DNA of 17,938 nt from JBFLVQ01 sp040758525 (GTDB lineage Bacteria > Acidobacteriota > Blastocatellia > Chloracidobacteriales > JADJPF01): assembly GCA_040758525.1 (NCBI GenBank), contig JBFLVQ010000111.1, positions 1 through 17,938 on the forward strand, written 5' to 3'. Both the position numbers and the translations under genes were made by a program. Of the stretch, positions 8,612-14,780 are shown one piece after another; position 1 is the stretch's first letter, and every line of letters begins with the position of its first letter. A model generated the notes under the pieces. The model made no database searches and had not been told where the DNA came from. It saw only the letters and a list, made by a program, of their open reading frames with translations.

Positions 8612-8992
8612 TTACACTTTTTTACGTTTAGCTTTGGCTTTAGCTTGCTCTTCTTGAATAAGCTTCTCTATTTTGTTTATTTGTTCAGGAGATAACTCAA
8701 TTACTTTACGAAAGAGTCTTTTAAGTTCTGGGCGTTCACTAGCAATCTTTGCTGCATTCTCAATATCTTCATCAATTCGACCAGCTGCAGCGAGCAACTC
8801 TCCACGTTCCTCTTCAGTACAATCAAGAGCTTCTGTAATTTTATCAATGGTTTCGCGCGTTGGTTTTGACTCAAAACGATCATTTTCAAGTCTTGAGAAG
8901 TAGCTATAATCCATTTCAATCTTATTGGCTATTTCACGTTGAGTTTTTCCTTTGCTGCGCCGGATTCTTTGTAGCGTTTTACCAAAGGACAT
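8612..8992 (-). CDS. XRE-family transcriptional repressor (ImmR/CapH-like)
   Basis: A 126-residue DNA-binding protein. Residues 4-62 form an XRE/Cro-type helix-turn-helix (LQRIRRSKGKTQREIANKIE, then YSYFSRLENDRFE). Residues 63-126 are helical, with a lysine-rich tail. It would repress its own promoter and the divergent ubiquitin-like operon by binding the palindromes at 9031-9124. The downstream ImmA-type peptidase gene suggests that repression is lifted by cleavage, as established for ImmR/ImmA and CapH/CapP. AGGAG stands 9 bases before the ATG. Confidence 0.9.
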   Translation of the reverse strand: MSFGKTLQRIRRSKGKTQREIANKIEMDYSYFSRLENDRFESKPTRETIDKITEALDCTEEERGELLAAAGRIDEDIENAAKIASERPELKRLFRKVIELSPEQINKIEKLIQEEQAKAKAKRKKV

Positions 8993-9030
8993 TAGGCTTT
9001 TCTCCTACGATCTAATCGTAAAATGTTGAG

Positions 9031-9124
9031 GTTGATACTATATATCAACTTGATATTGACAGTAAACATCAATTCTATTTATTATAAAAGTTGATATTGA
9101 ATATCAATGATATTTGATATCAAC
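9031..9124. promoter_or_regulatory. Divergent promoter/operator region with TTGATAT palindromes
   Basis: Several inverted repeats of the half-site TTGATAT/ATATCAA lie between the repressor gene and the ubiquitin-like gene. They are GTTGATA-5 nt-TATCAAC (9031-9049), a looser TTGAT...ATCAA pair (9051-9073), the 17-bp palindrome TTGATATTGAATATCAA (9091-9107) and the perfect TTGATATCAA (9114-9123). From 9090 to 9124 the whole stretch is close to palindromic. For the repressor (minus strand), TTTACT-16 nt-TATATA overlaps the first palindrome. For the plus-strand operon, TTGATA (9114-9119) with an 18-base spacer to TAGCAT is a possible promoter. Both would be blocked by a bound repressor. Confidence 0.75.
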
Positions 9125-9197
9125 TTTTTTGCCTTGCTAGCATCTAAGATAGTAAGACTGAAGTTTAACGTTGGAATGAACTTTACGAGGGTACATT

Positions 9198-9458
9198 ATG
9201 AACAGCAGTGATAAGAATCTTGACGTTACAATTCAAACAACCAGAGGTACAAAGCAGTTTGCGTTCTCAAAACAGACGAAGATTGCAGATGTTATCGCGC
9301 AAGCAATAAGTTCCTTTGACTTTGCTCAAGGCGATCGGTTTGAGCTAGTTCTTGCAAGCAATCCTAGCGAACCATTGCAACCAGAGCGCCCGCTTGTTTC
9401 TTACCATATCGAAGATGGAACCGTTCTAATACTTACTGCCATCGGAAGCGGAGTATAG
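9198..9458 (+). CDS. Prokaryotic ubiquitin-like protein (BilA-type)
   Basis: An 86-residue protein with a predicted ubiquitin-like beta-grasp fold: paired strands at 8-25 (LDVTIQTTRGTKQFAF), a helix at 29-40 (IADVIAQAISSF), then strands at 47-53 and 75-80 (DGTVLILTA). It ends GSGV, so there is no terminal diglycine. If it is conjugated, removal of V86 by the JAMM peptidase encoded two genes downstream could expose G85; that is inference. The gene opens a four-gene operon with E2, JAMM peptidase and E1 genes, which is what identifies it. GAGGG lies 7 bases before the ATG. Expression is probably repressed by the divergent XRE protein. Confidence 0.85.
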   Translation: MNSSDKNLDVTIQTTRGTKQFAFSKQTKIADVIAQAISSFDFAQGDRFELVLASNPSEPLQPERPLVSYHIEDGTVLILTAIGSGV

Positions 9459-9459
9459 A

Positions 9460-9948
9460 ATGGCAGTAGCGCAAGATATTTCTCGTATGCATTTGCATGA
9501 GGAGCTAAAACTCATGCGAGATATCGCAAAGTTTTACAAATGGGGCGTGATTCCAAACTTTGCCGAATTAATTGTACTTGTGACCATGTATTCCTACACT
9601 GGTGATCTCTTCATTGTTGAATTACGATGCGATAATTATAAAGAACAGCCACCATTGTTTGAATTTATTGATCCAGATAGTGGAGAGCGGGCTACAAAGA
9701 ATGCTTATCCACGTACAAACGATAGCCTCTTTCATGAGTCAGGCCCTTGCATTTGCGCCCCATTTAATCGGAAGGCATATAAATCAATATTTAATACCGG
9801 TCCTCATCCAGATTGGAATTTGGGAGATTGGATGACTTCAAAGGCTAATGGTTGTAACTGGTCGAACTTTTCAAAACTTGGAGATATGCTCGGATTAATT
9901 CAAAAAAGGATCAGCACTCCAGAGCTTTATAAAGGAAGGATGGCTTGA
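9460..9948 (+). CDS. E2-like ubiquitin-conjugating protein (BilB-type)
   Basis: A 162-residue protein matching the prokaryotic E2/UBC-like fold in layout: N-terminal helix (12-27), strands around 37-58, then a proline-rich turn and GPCICAPFNRKAYK (95-108). C97 or C99 in this last segment is the candidate thioester cysteine. HPDWNLGDWM (116-125) follows as the conserved post-cysteine W region. It would accept the ubiquitin-like protein from the E1 and pass it to a target. It starts one base after the stop of the ubiquitin-like gene, with GGAG 7 bases upstream. The sequence is diverged from eukaryotic E2s, so the call leans on the operon as well as the motif. Confidence 0.8.
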   Translation: MAVAQDISRMHLHEELKLMRDIAKFYKWGVIPNFAELIVLVTMYSYTGDLFIVELRCDNYKEQPPLFEFIDPDSGERATKNAYPRTNDSLFHESGPCICAPFNRKAYKSIFNTGPHPDWNLGDWMTSKANGCNWSNFSKLGDMLGLIQKRISTPELYKGRMA

Positions 9949-10490
9949 TGAGTAACTCAAAAAAGAAAAAGTTGAGTCCTCCTTCAAAATCTAAATCTCC
10001 CATAGTCTTGATTCACGAATCTCTAATTCAAGATTCAGTTGTTTTATTACAACAGGCGAAGGATGAGACTTCAGCGCATGAGTGCATTCTCTATTGGGCT
10101 GGAAAGAGCCTTGGTTCAGAATGGATCATTACAACTTGTATTGTACCTAGAGCAGAAACAACCTGGGGCTCATTTATAACTTCAGCCGCAAGCAATGCGG
10201 AAGTCATTGCATTTCTGGCTTTGTATAAGCTGGAATTATTAGCGCAAGTACATACTCATCCAGAAGATTTGGTCGATCATTCTGCAGGTGATGACGCTGG
10301 GGCACTAATGCCTTTTGAGAATTTCCTCTCAATCGTTGTTCCAAAATATGGTAGTGCAGGTATATTGCCTCTCAATCAATGCGGAGTTCATCGATATGAG
10401 AGCGGTCGATTTAGACGACTCTCGAATGTAGAGATAGAAGTAGGGTTTAAACTCATTCCTATTATTCATAACTTCAATAATCACCTATGA
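9948..10490 (+). CDS. JAMM/MPN-domain isopeptidase (BilD-type deubiquitinase-like)
   Basis: A 180-residue JAB1/MPN+ zinc metalloprotease. The full JAMM signature is present: E45 in HECILYW, H102 and H104 in VHTHP, then S112 and D115 in HSAGDD. Such enzymes cut isopeptide or C-terminal peptide bonds of ubiquitin-like proteins; here it could trim the GSGV tail or remove the modifier from targets. The first 18 residues are Lys/Ser-rich and probably disordered. The ATG at 9948 is chosen over a TTG three bases upstream, giving a TGATG overlap with the E2 gene and a GGAAGG site about 9 bases before. It overlaps the E1 gene start as ATGA. Confidence 0.92.
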   Translation: MSNSKKKKLSPPSKSKSPIVLIHESLIQDSVVLLQQAKDETSAHECILYWAGKSLGSEWIITTCIVPRAETTWGSFITSAASNAEVIAFLALYKLELLAQVHTHPEDLVDHSAGDDAGALMPFENFLSIVVPKYGSAGILPLNQCGVHRYESGRFRRLSNVEIEVGFKLIPIIHNFNNHL

Positions 10491-11857
10491 AAGACTTCCC
10501 AAGTATATCTGATGATTTTTATTCTCTTCGAGATGATCGAACGAACCGTTGTATATCTGATCGCCAATATCAGAAAGCCCGATGTCTTGTCACAATAGAT
10601 ATTGATTTGCTGAAATCTTATTCAGGACAAGTGATGCTAGCAGTGGTGTGTAATCTTCTCAGTCGCTGGTGCCGCTATGTGACCATTATAATCCCTAACA
10701 CCACACCTTCTCTCATTAGCTCTGATAGAAAAGAGTTAAAAGATATAATTCTTACTCAAATGACAGATGCAGATCCATTTGGCTTTTTTAAAGTAACGGA
10801 TCAGGAAGATAATAAAGTCGATGTACAAATTCATTTAGGGAACGACTTTAAAAAGATCGTATCCAAATATGTAATTATAAACGCATCCGACTGGTATGCT
10901 ACCATTTCTAATTCTTCTCCAATTGTTTTAACACATAGCAACAGCAAAAACTGTTTGGGTGCAATTGCAGCTGCTTGTCTTGGTGTAGCCCAAGTTTTCA
11001 AGTATTCAATCTGTACTCCAGCAGATATGCTTTTGGCTGAAGGAGTGTTCGATCTTTACAGATTAAAGCGATTGCAAATTGGAGAACTCGAAAATGTTCC
11101 TTCTACTTCAAACCTTCAAATGGGCCGTATACTAATGGTAGGTGCAGGCTCTATAGGATCAGCAGCAGCTTACTGTCTAAACCTTATTCAAGCTGCATGT
11201 GAGATGATGATTGTTGATGGAGATAAAGTTAAGATAGAAAACTTTAATCGCTCTCCCATATTTGGCAAGAGTAATTGTGGATTGTACAAGTCTGAAGCTG
11301 TTGCGAAAAGTTTATCAGGCTCAACCATCAAGGTTAACTTTTTCTCTGGATGGTGGGAAGAATTTCTTCTTAAACATGGAAGAGGAAAAAATGAGTTTGA
11401 TATATGGCTGCCCTTGGCCAATGAATTCGGAGTTCGTTGGGGAATGCAGAATAATCTTCCTCCACTAATGGTTCATGCTTCAACTACCAAAGACTGGGGA
11501 GTAAATCACGGCCGGCACATTCCTCATAAAGATGATTGTCTTGTAGATCGTTTTCCTGAAATTGTTTCTAATGAAAACTTTGGATGTTCTACAACTCAAG
11601 TAATATCTCAAAATGAACTTGTAGATGCTGCATTGCCATTCCTTTCTCTCTTTGGTGGGTTACTAATCGTAGCAGAACTGACTCGCCTACAATTATCAGA
11701 TTATCCTCAAGTCCCGAATTTCGCCTTTATAGATTTGGGAAGCAGTTTGAGTATGGTTCAATCTTGGAATAAAAAGGCCAGACTGGATTGTTTGTGTCGT
11801 AATCAACCTCATATTATGACAGAGACCTTTAATGGAAGAACAAAGTATGCTTCGTAA
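10487..11857 (+). CDS. E1-like ThiF-family ubiquitin-activating protein (BilC-type)
   Basis: A 456-residue E1-like enzyme that would adenylate the ubiquitin-like protein C-terminus and carry it as a thioester. Residues 1-200 form a diverged, probably inactive N-terminal domain. The ThiF/MoeB Rossmann fold starts at GRILMVGAGSIGS (213-225), followed by MIVDGDKVKIENFNRS (241-256) with the family's D...N..NR pattern, and GLYKSEAVAKSL (265-276). C367 in NFGCSTT is the best candidate for the catalytic cysteine. A CLC pair near the end (435, 437) with C351 could form part of a zinc site. It is the last gene of the operon. The order Ubl-E2-JAMM-E1 differs from the Ubl-E2-E1-JAMM order I associate with bilABCD. 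Confidence 0.9.
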   Translation: MKDFPSISDDFYSLRDDRTNRCISDRQYQKARCLVTIDIDLLKSYSGQVMLAVVCNLLSRWCRYVTIIIPNTTPSLISSDRKELKDIILTQMTDADPFGFFKVTDQEDNKVDVQIHLGNDFKKIVSKYVIINASDWYATISNSSPIVLTHSNSKNCLGAIAAACLGVAQVFKYSICTPADMLLAEGVFDLYRLKRLQIGELENVPSTSNLQMGRILMVGAGSIGSAAAYCLNLIQAACEMMIVDGDKVKIENFNRSPIFGKSNCGLYKSEAVAKSLSGSTIKVNFFSGWWEEFLLKHGRGKNEFDIWLPLANEFGVRWGMQNNLPPLMVHASTTKDWGVNHGRHIPHKDDCLVDRFPEIVSNENFGCSTTQVISQNELVDAALPFLSLFGGLLIVAELTRLQLSDYPQVPNFAFIDLGSSLSMVQSWNKKARLDCLCRNQPHIMTETFNGRTKYAS

Positions 11858-12161
11858 CCAAGCCCAAGCAGAGAGTATTGTCGATATTAAATATCAAGAT
11901 AGCTGCGTTGCACTCACATGAAGGGATTCTAGAGACTTTGACCAGCTCTCACTTAAACACCTCTCACTTATCCTAGCCAACCTATTAAGAGATATTGAGA
12001 GTGGCCTCTTTGATGCCGCTGAGAGCCTTGACCATGATTTGCCTGATGTCGTAGATGGAAATGATGTGCAGCAAAGATCTGTCCCTACCATTAGCGCCAC
12101 GTCGCCAGCGCTACCTACTTTTGCCCATTATTTAACTAAACCTATCGTCGAGGATTCTTCT
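11858..12161 (+). other. Spacer with coding-like open frame but no convincing start
   Basis: Apart from the palindrome at 11881-11897, the only structure seen is that the frame of the following gene is already open from 11922, after a TGA at 11919. Its translation (FDQLSLKHLSLILANLL, then RDIESGLFDAAESL) looks like real protein. In-frame TTG at 12039 is the only usable upstream start and has no good ribosome site. This may be the decayed 5' part of the next gene. No terminator hairpin was found after the E1 gene. Confidence 0.4.
11881..11897. promoter_or_regulatory. Distal copy of the repressor palindrome
   Basis: A 17-bp near-palindrome, TCGATATTAAATATCAA, matches the TTGATATTGAATATCAA operator at 9091-9107 at 15 of 17 positions. 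It lies 24 bases past the E1 stop and ahead of the next plus-strand gene. It could be a second binding site for the XRE repressor. Being AT-rich, it could also be chance. Confidence 0.4.
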
Positions 12162-13100
12162 ATGCATTCTGATTCTGACTCATCTGATACTCCGGCTGCC
12201 ACAATGGATGCTGACTCAAACGCTACTGATGAGCAACAACAAGCTATGTTTGAACACGTCCTGCCCACTGCCCCTACCGATGCGCAGCTCTGGGCTGATG
12301 TACCTGTTGAGCATTTCAGCGATTCAAATATGTGGCTGCATAGAGAGATAATAAAGAGAGAGTTTGATGTCGGTGAACGTTCCTATTATCGATGGATTGG
12401 TATATTGAAGGATCATGGCTTAACTAGAATGCTATCCTCTCAAGATGATCACAAGCTCAAGCTGTTCTATCGTGCTGATGTTGAGATAGCATTACAACTA
12501 GCTGTGAATACTGGTGCATTACGTAGACAAGGGCGTCCTAATAAGCCTGTCGAGGAAAGACCCAAACGTAGACCTGGACGCCCCTCTAAATCTGAGATAT
12601 TGGCTAGATTCTCTCAGCATCCTCAACAACCAGGTCAGCAAGTAGGCCAAGCTGTAGAGAGACCTCCATTGCAAGCTACAAGCTCATCACTGTTAGTTGA
12701 AAGGTTGGGTAGATCTGCGACTAAACAATTGGATGTTTTGGCGATGTCAATTGATAAGCTGGATAGATCGTTACAAGCCAATGTGCAGGCCCTCTCTAAT
12801 CAAACCGCCCTGCTGCAAGATAGTCTGTTGAAGGTGTCTCGTCAGCAAGATTCTATGGAAAGATCATTGAACGCTTTCATTGTGAGAGCGGAGTCGTTCT
12901 TTAGTCAGTTCCCTGCTATTGCTGCTCAAGCTGACTCTTTTGCTAAAGCTCTGGATGTGATCTCGCAGTTCGCTCAAACTAATCAATTGAATAATCAAAT
13001 ACTAGCTACGCTGAAGAAGCTTAATAATAAAATCGCTACCAGCTTTCCTAAAATTAAGCCTATGGTCAAAAGAAAGGTTAGCAGAGCTAAACACAAATAG
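12162..13100 (+). CDS. DNA-binding-like protein with AT-hook-like motifs and coiled-coil tail
   Basis: A 312-residue protein of unrecognised family. Residues 1-30 are Asp/Ser-rich. Residues 57-112 (HREIIKREFDVGERSYYRWI, later FYRADVEIAL) have the look of a MerR-type DNA-binding domain. Two AT-hook-like cores follow: RQGRPNK (122-128) and RPGRPSK (137-143). After a Gln/Pro linker, residues 183-292 are one long amphipathic helix with heptad-like repeats, and the tail is basic. This suggests a dimeric DNA-binding or chromosome/plasmid-associated factor; that is inference. The ATG at 12162 is chosen because GAGGA sits 7 bases before it. The last 126 residues are repeated by the homologue at the right edge of the window. 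Confidence 0.7.
   Translation: MHSDSDSSDTPAATMDADSNATDEQQQAMFEHVLPTAPTDAQLWADVPVEHFSDSNMWLHREIIKREFDVGERSYYRWIGILKDHGLTRMLSSQDDHKLKLFYRADVEIALQLAVNTGALRRQGRPNKPVEERPKRRPGRPSKSEILARFSQHPQQPGQQVGQAVERPPLQATSSSLLVERLGRSATKQLDVLAMSIDKLDRSLQANVQALSNQTALLQDSLLKVSRQQDSMERSLNAFIVRAESFFSQFPAIAAQADSFAKALDVISQFAQTNQLNNQILATLKKLNNKIATSFPKIKPMVKRKVSRAKHK
12720..13098 (+). repeat. Direct repeat, copy 1 of 2 (379 bp)
   Basis: This stretch aligns with 17560-17938 at a constant offset of 4840 bases and without gaps. It bounds the left side of the region holding the cassette array. Identity is uneven: two runs are exact (12753-12780 and 12814-12863), elsewhere many third codon positions differ. Confidence 0.85.
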
Positions 13101-13226
13101 TTTACTTGTCCAAAAGTACCGCTTCTTGTAGCTCGCATTGATGAAGTGTGCCGTTTACTTCGCAAGCATCAAGAGTTAATCCTCAAATTCATCGATATCT
13201 ATCTGGAATTGAACTCTAAATCTTGA
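13101..13226 (+). pseudogene. Coding-like in-frame remnant after the TAG stop
   Basis: The frame of the preceding gene continues for 41 sense codons after its TAG and ends at TGA 13224-13226. The translation includes PLLVARIDEVCRLLRKHQEL followed by ILKFIDIYLEL, a convincing amphipathic helix rather than random sequence. There is no start codon or ribosome site. It may be the remnant of a longer C-terminus or of a separate small gene. Confidence 0.35.
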
Positions 13227-13482
13227 TCCTAATTCCTCAACTTTTCTTTTCTCTTATCAGACTTTCCTTTCCCGATTCCCATTCCTGCACTCTCTCGTAT
13301 GGTACAAACTCAAGTGCGCGGGCTCTGGTGCGTGCGATAGTTGGGCGGTGTATTTGATGTCGGGCTGTACCGCCCAGCTTCGCGACGCACTACGTCACCC
13401 ATCCACCGGTAACCTCCAAGCTGTAGCAATGGCACCGCGGACAGGTTATCGTCGTTTCGGGTAAGTCCGTCGCAAGCGAGCC
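13227..13482. other. Non-coding junction between AT-rich flank and GC-rich cassette region
   Basis: Composition changes sharply at about 13310, from a pyrimidine-rich AT-leaning stretch to GC-rich DNA that continues into the cassette genes. A 7-bp inverted repeat GGGCGGT/ACCGCCC lies at about 13343-13375. On the minus strand GCCCAAC (13340-13346) fits an attC R'' core (RYYYAAC), one base from the GCTCAAC expected for this cassette, but I find no matching hairpin or R' after it. The last attC is therefore probably truncated at this junction. Confidence 0.35.
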
Positions 13483-14046
13483 CTAGGCACCGCAATGACC
13501 GCAATGCTGTCGCAGTAGTTCGAACCTGCCTTCAGGCTTGCTGCGTGGGCCTCGGACCTCGCATTCCTTCCAATCGGCAGTCACGACCCCCGGCTCGGGT
13601 TGAGTCAACAACCGGTCACGGACCTTCGGAACGGGACACCCGAGGTCCGCCTCCTCAAGTACAACGACTTCAGCGTCGGCTCCAAAAGTCTTGAAGTGCT
13701 TCCGTGTTGCCTCTGCCTCGTGCCAGTACACCCGTGACTTAATTGTGAAGTCTTTCGTACCGATCGCCTGCTTCGCCGCCTCAAGGCTGCAGCCGAGGAG
13801 CTCTCGGAGTTCCTTCATTACCCGTACCCGATTGTGCCCGGCACTTCGAAGCTTCAGATCACAAACTCGAAAGTCGCGGCGAGCCTCTGTATCTTCGCTC
13901 CACCGTGTGGCGATGTCGATGCGATGGGTCATTCCGCAGTATCGGCACATGCACAACACTCGCCATGCGTAACCATCGCTGAATGTGTGAAACGCACCCA
14001 CAATAGTCTCAAGGCCACACTCGGAACAGGTGTAATTGGTCGGCAT
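13483..14046 (-). CDS. Zinc-ribbon protein with ribosomal L7/L12 C-terminal-like domain (cassette gene)
   Basis: A 187-residue protein. Residues 7-37 form a zinc ribbon with CSEC (7, 10) and CRYC (34, 37). Residues 72-130 match the C-terminal domain of ribosomal protein L7/L12: VRVMKELRELLGCSLEAAKQ, then a helix-strand pair ending GADAEVVV. The end, HCGHCGA, may contribute to another metal site. Free-standing proteins with this domain exist in bacteria and their role is largely unknown; it is not the ribosomal stalk protein. The frame is open to an ATG at 14244, but that extension lies on an attC site, so ATG 14046 (MPTNYTC) with GGGA shortly upstream is preferred. It is the downstream-most gene of the cassette array. 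Confidence 0.75.
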   Translation of the reverse strand: MPTNYTCSECGLETIVGAFHTFSDGYAWRVLCMCRYCGMTHRIDIATRWSEDTEARRDFRVCDLKLRSAGHNRVRVMKELRELLGCSLEAAKQAIGTKDFTIKSRVYWHEAEATRKHFKTFGADAEVVVLEEADLGCPVPKVRDRLLTQPEPGVVTADWKECEVRGPRSKPEGRFELLRQHCGHCGA

Positions 14047-14108
14047 TGTATTCCCATCAGGCGTGAGCGACGCCGATAGAATAGCACCCCGCCGTGCTAC
14101 ACGAAGCC

Positions 14109-14192
14109 GCTCAACACTGAGTTCACCCGCCCGGATTGTCGGCTCGCTTTCGTTCACCGATCCATCCAGGTCGGGTACAACGATTGTTATGC
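14109..14192 (-). other. attC recombination site (cassette C / cassette D)
   Basis: Read on the minus strand the site opens with R'' GCATAAC (14186-14192) and closes with R' GTTGAGC (14109-14115), a perfect GTTRRRY core. Between them the arms GTTCACCCG (14121-14129) and CGGGTACAAC (14172-14181) pair, as do CCCGGAT and ATCCAGG further in, with unpaired bases as in known attC hairpins. R'' is the exact complement of the GTTATGC at which this cassette begins (14673-14679), as expected when a cassette circularises. Length is 84 bases. Confidence 0.7.
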
Positions 14193-14258
14193 GACAATAG
14201 GTATACGCAATACACCCGATAGTCGCATAGTGCTCACACTCCATGGACGATCTGAGCG

Positions 14259-14609
14259 TTAATCTTCTGAATATTGCTCAACCATAGTCTTTGCATCTGT
14301 AATACCTATATCACTTTCAATAAGAAAAAATAAAGATACATCATAAACAAAACCATTGTCCTGCTTGACAGCCTTTTGATACCGCCATTTGTTCTCTACT
14401 TGCTTATTATCAATATATTCAGGTCTCAATAGCTCAGCGTAAGCACGCGCAAACTCCCCATTTATCACCTCAACACTAAATTCGAGGATCGAGCGTCTTG
14501 CCCTGGGCTGGTAGTACTTTCCCGTGTAAGCAATGGCCGAGGCAAAATCATTAAATGGTTTTCGCACGATGATGTCTTTCCCATTTTGCGCAATTGTTAA
14601 GTAATACAT
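14259..14609 (-). CDS. Uncharacterised protein (cassette gene)
   Basis: A 116-residue protein with no recognised family. It looks like a compact alpha/beta protein: MYYLTIAQNGKDIIVRKPF at the start, a helix in FASAIAYTGKYY, a strand ILEFSVEVIN, and a C-terminal VYDVSLFFLIESDIG strand. There are no membrane or secretion signals. The ATG at 14609 is preferred; AAGAAGG lies about 15 bases upstream, and a TTG at 14684 would overlap the attC core. The gene sits alone between two attC sites. It is noticeably more AT-rich than its cassette neighbours, consistent with separate origins. Confidence 0.65.
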   Translation of the reverse strand: MYYLTIAQNGKDIIVRKPFNDFASAIAYTGKYYQPRARRSILEFSVEVINGEFARAYAELLRPEYIDNKQVENKWRYQKAVKQDNGFVYDVSLFFLIESDIGITDAKTMVEQYSED

Positions 14610-14672
14610 AAGCTCATTATAAACCTTCTTTCTACCATTCTTAGTCACTCCCTGCCTATGACTAACAAAGTC

Positions 14673-14764
14673 GCATAACGCCAATGTTCACCAGGCCAGC
14701 GCAACGGCGCTGGATGGTCCGACGAACATAGGTGCACTGGCTCCTGTGCAACCGCTAATTCGGC
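14673..14764 (-). other. attC recombination site (cassette B / cassette C)
   Basis: On the minus strand it starts with R'' GCCGAAT (14758-14764), one base from the GCCGAAC complementary to this cassette's own first bases, and ends with GTTATGC (14673-14679). The apex is a perfect 7-bp stem CCAGCGC/GCGCTGG (14696-14702 and 14707-14713) with a 4-base loop. ACCA/TGGT and GTTC/GAAC pairs flank it across a bulge. The outer stem is irregular. Length is 92 bases. Confidence 0.6.
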
Positions 14765-14780
14765 CCACGCCGATTACCAC

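Noticed and set aside
13343..13375. Inverted repeat GGGCGGT/ACCGCCC as terminator or complete attC
   Set aside because: No T-tract follows, and no paired R''/R' cores flank it. It is only noted within the junction region.
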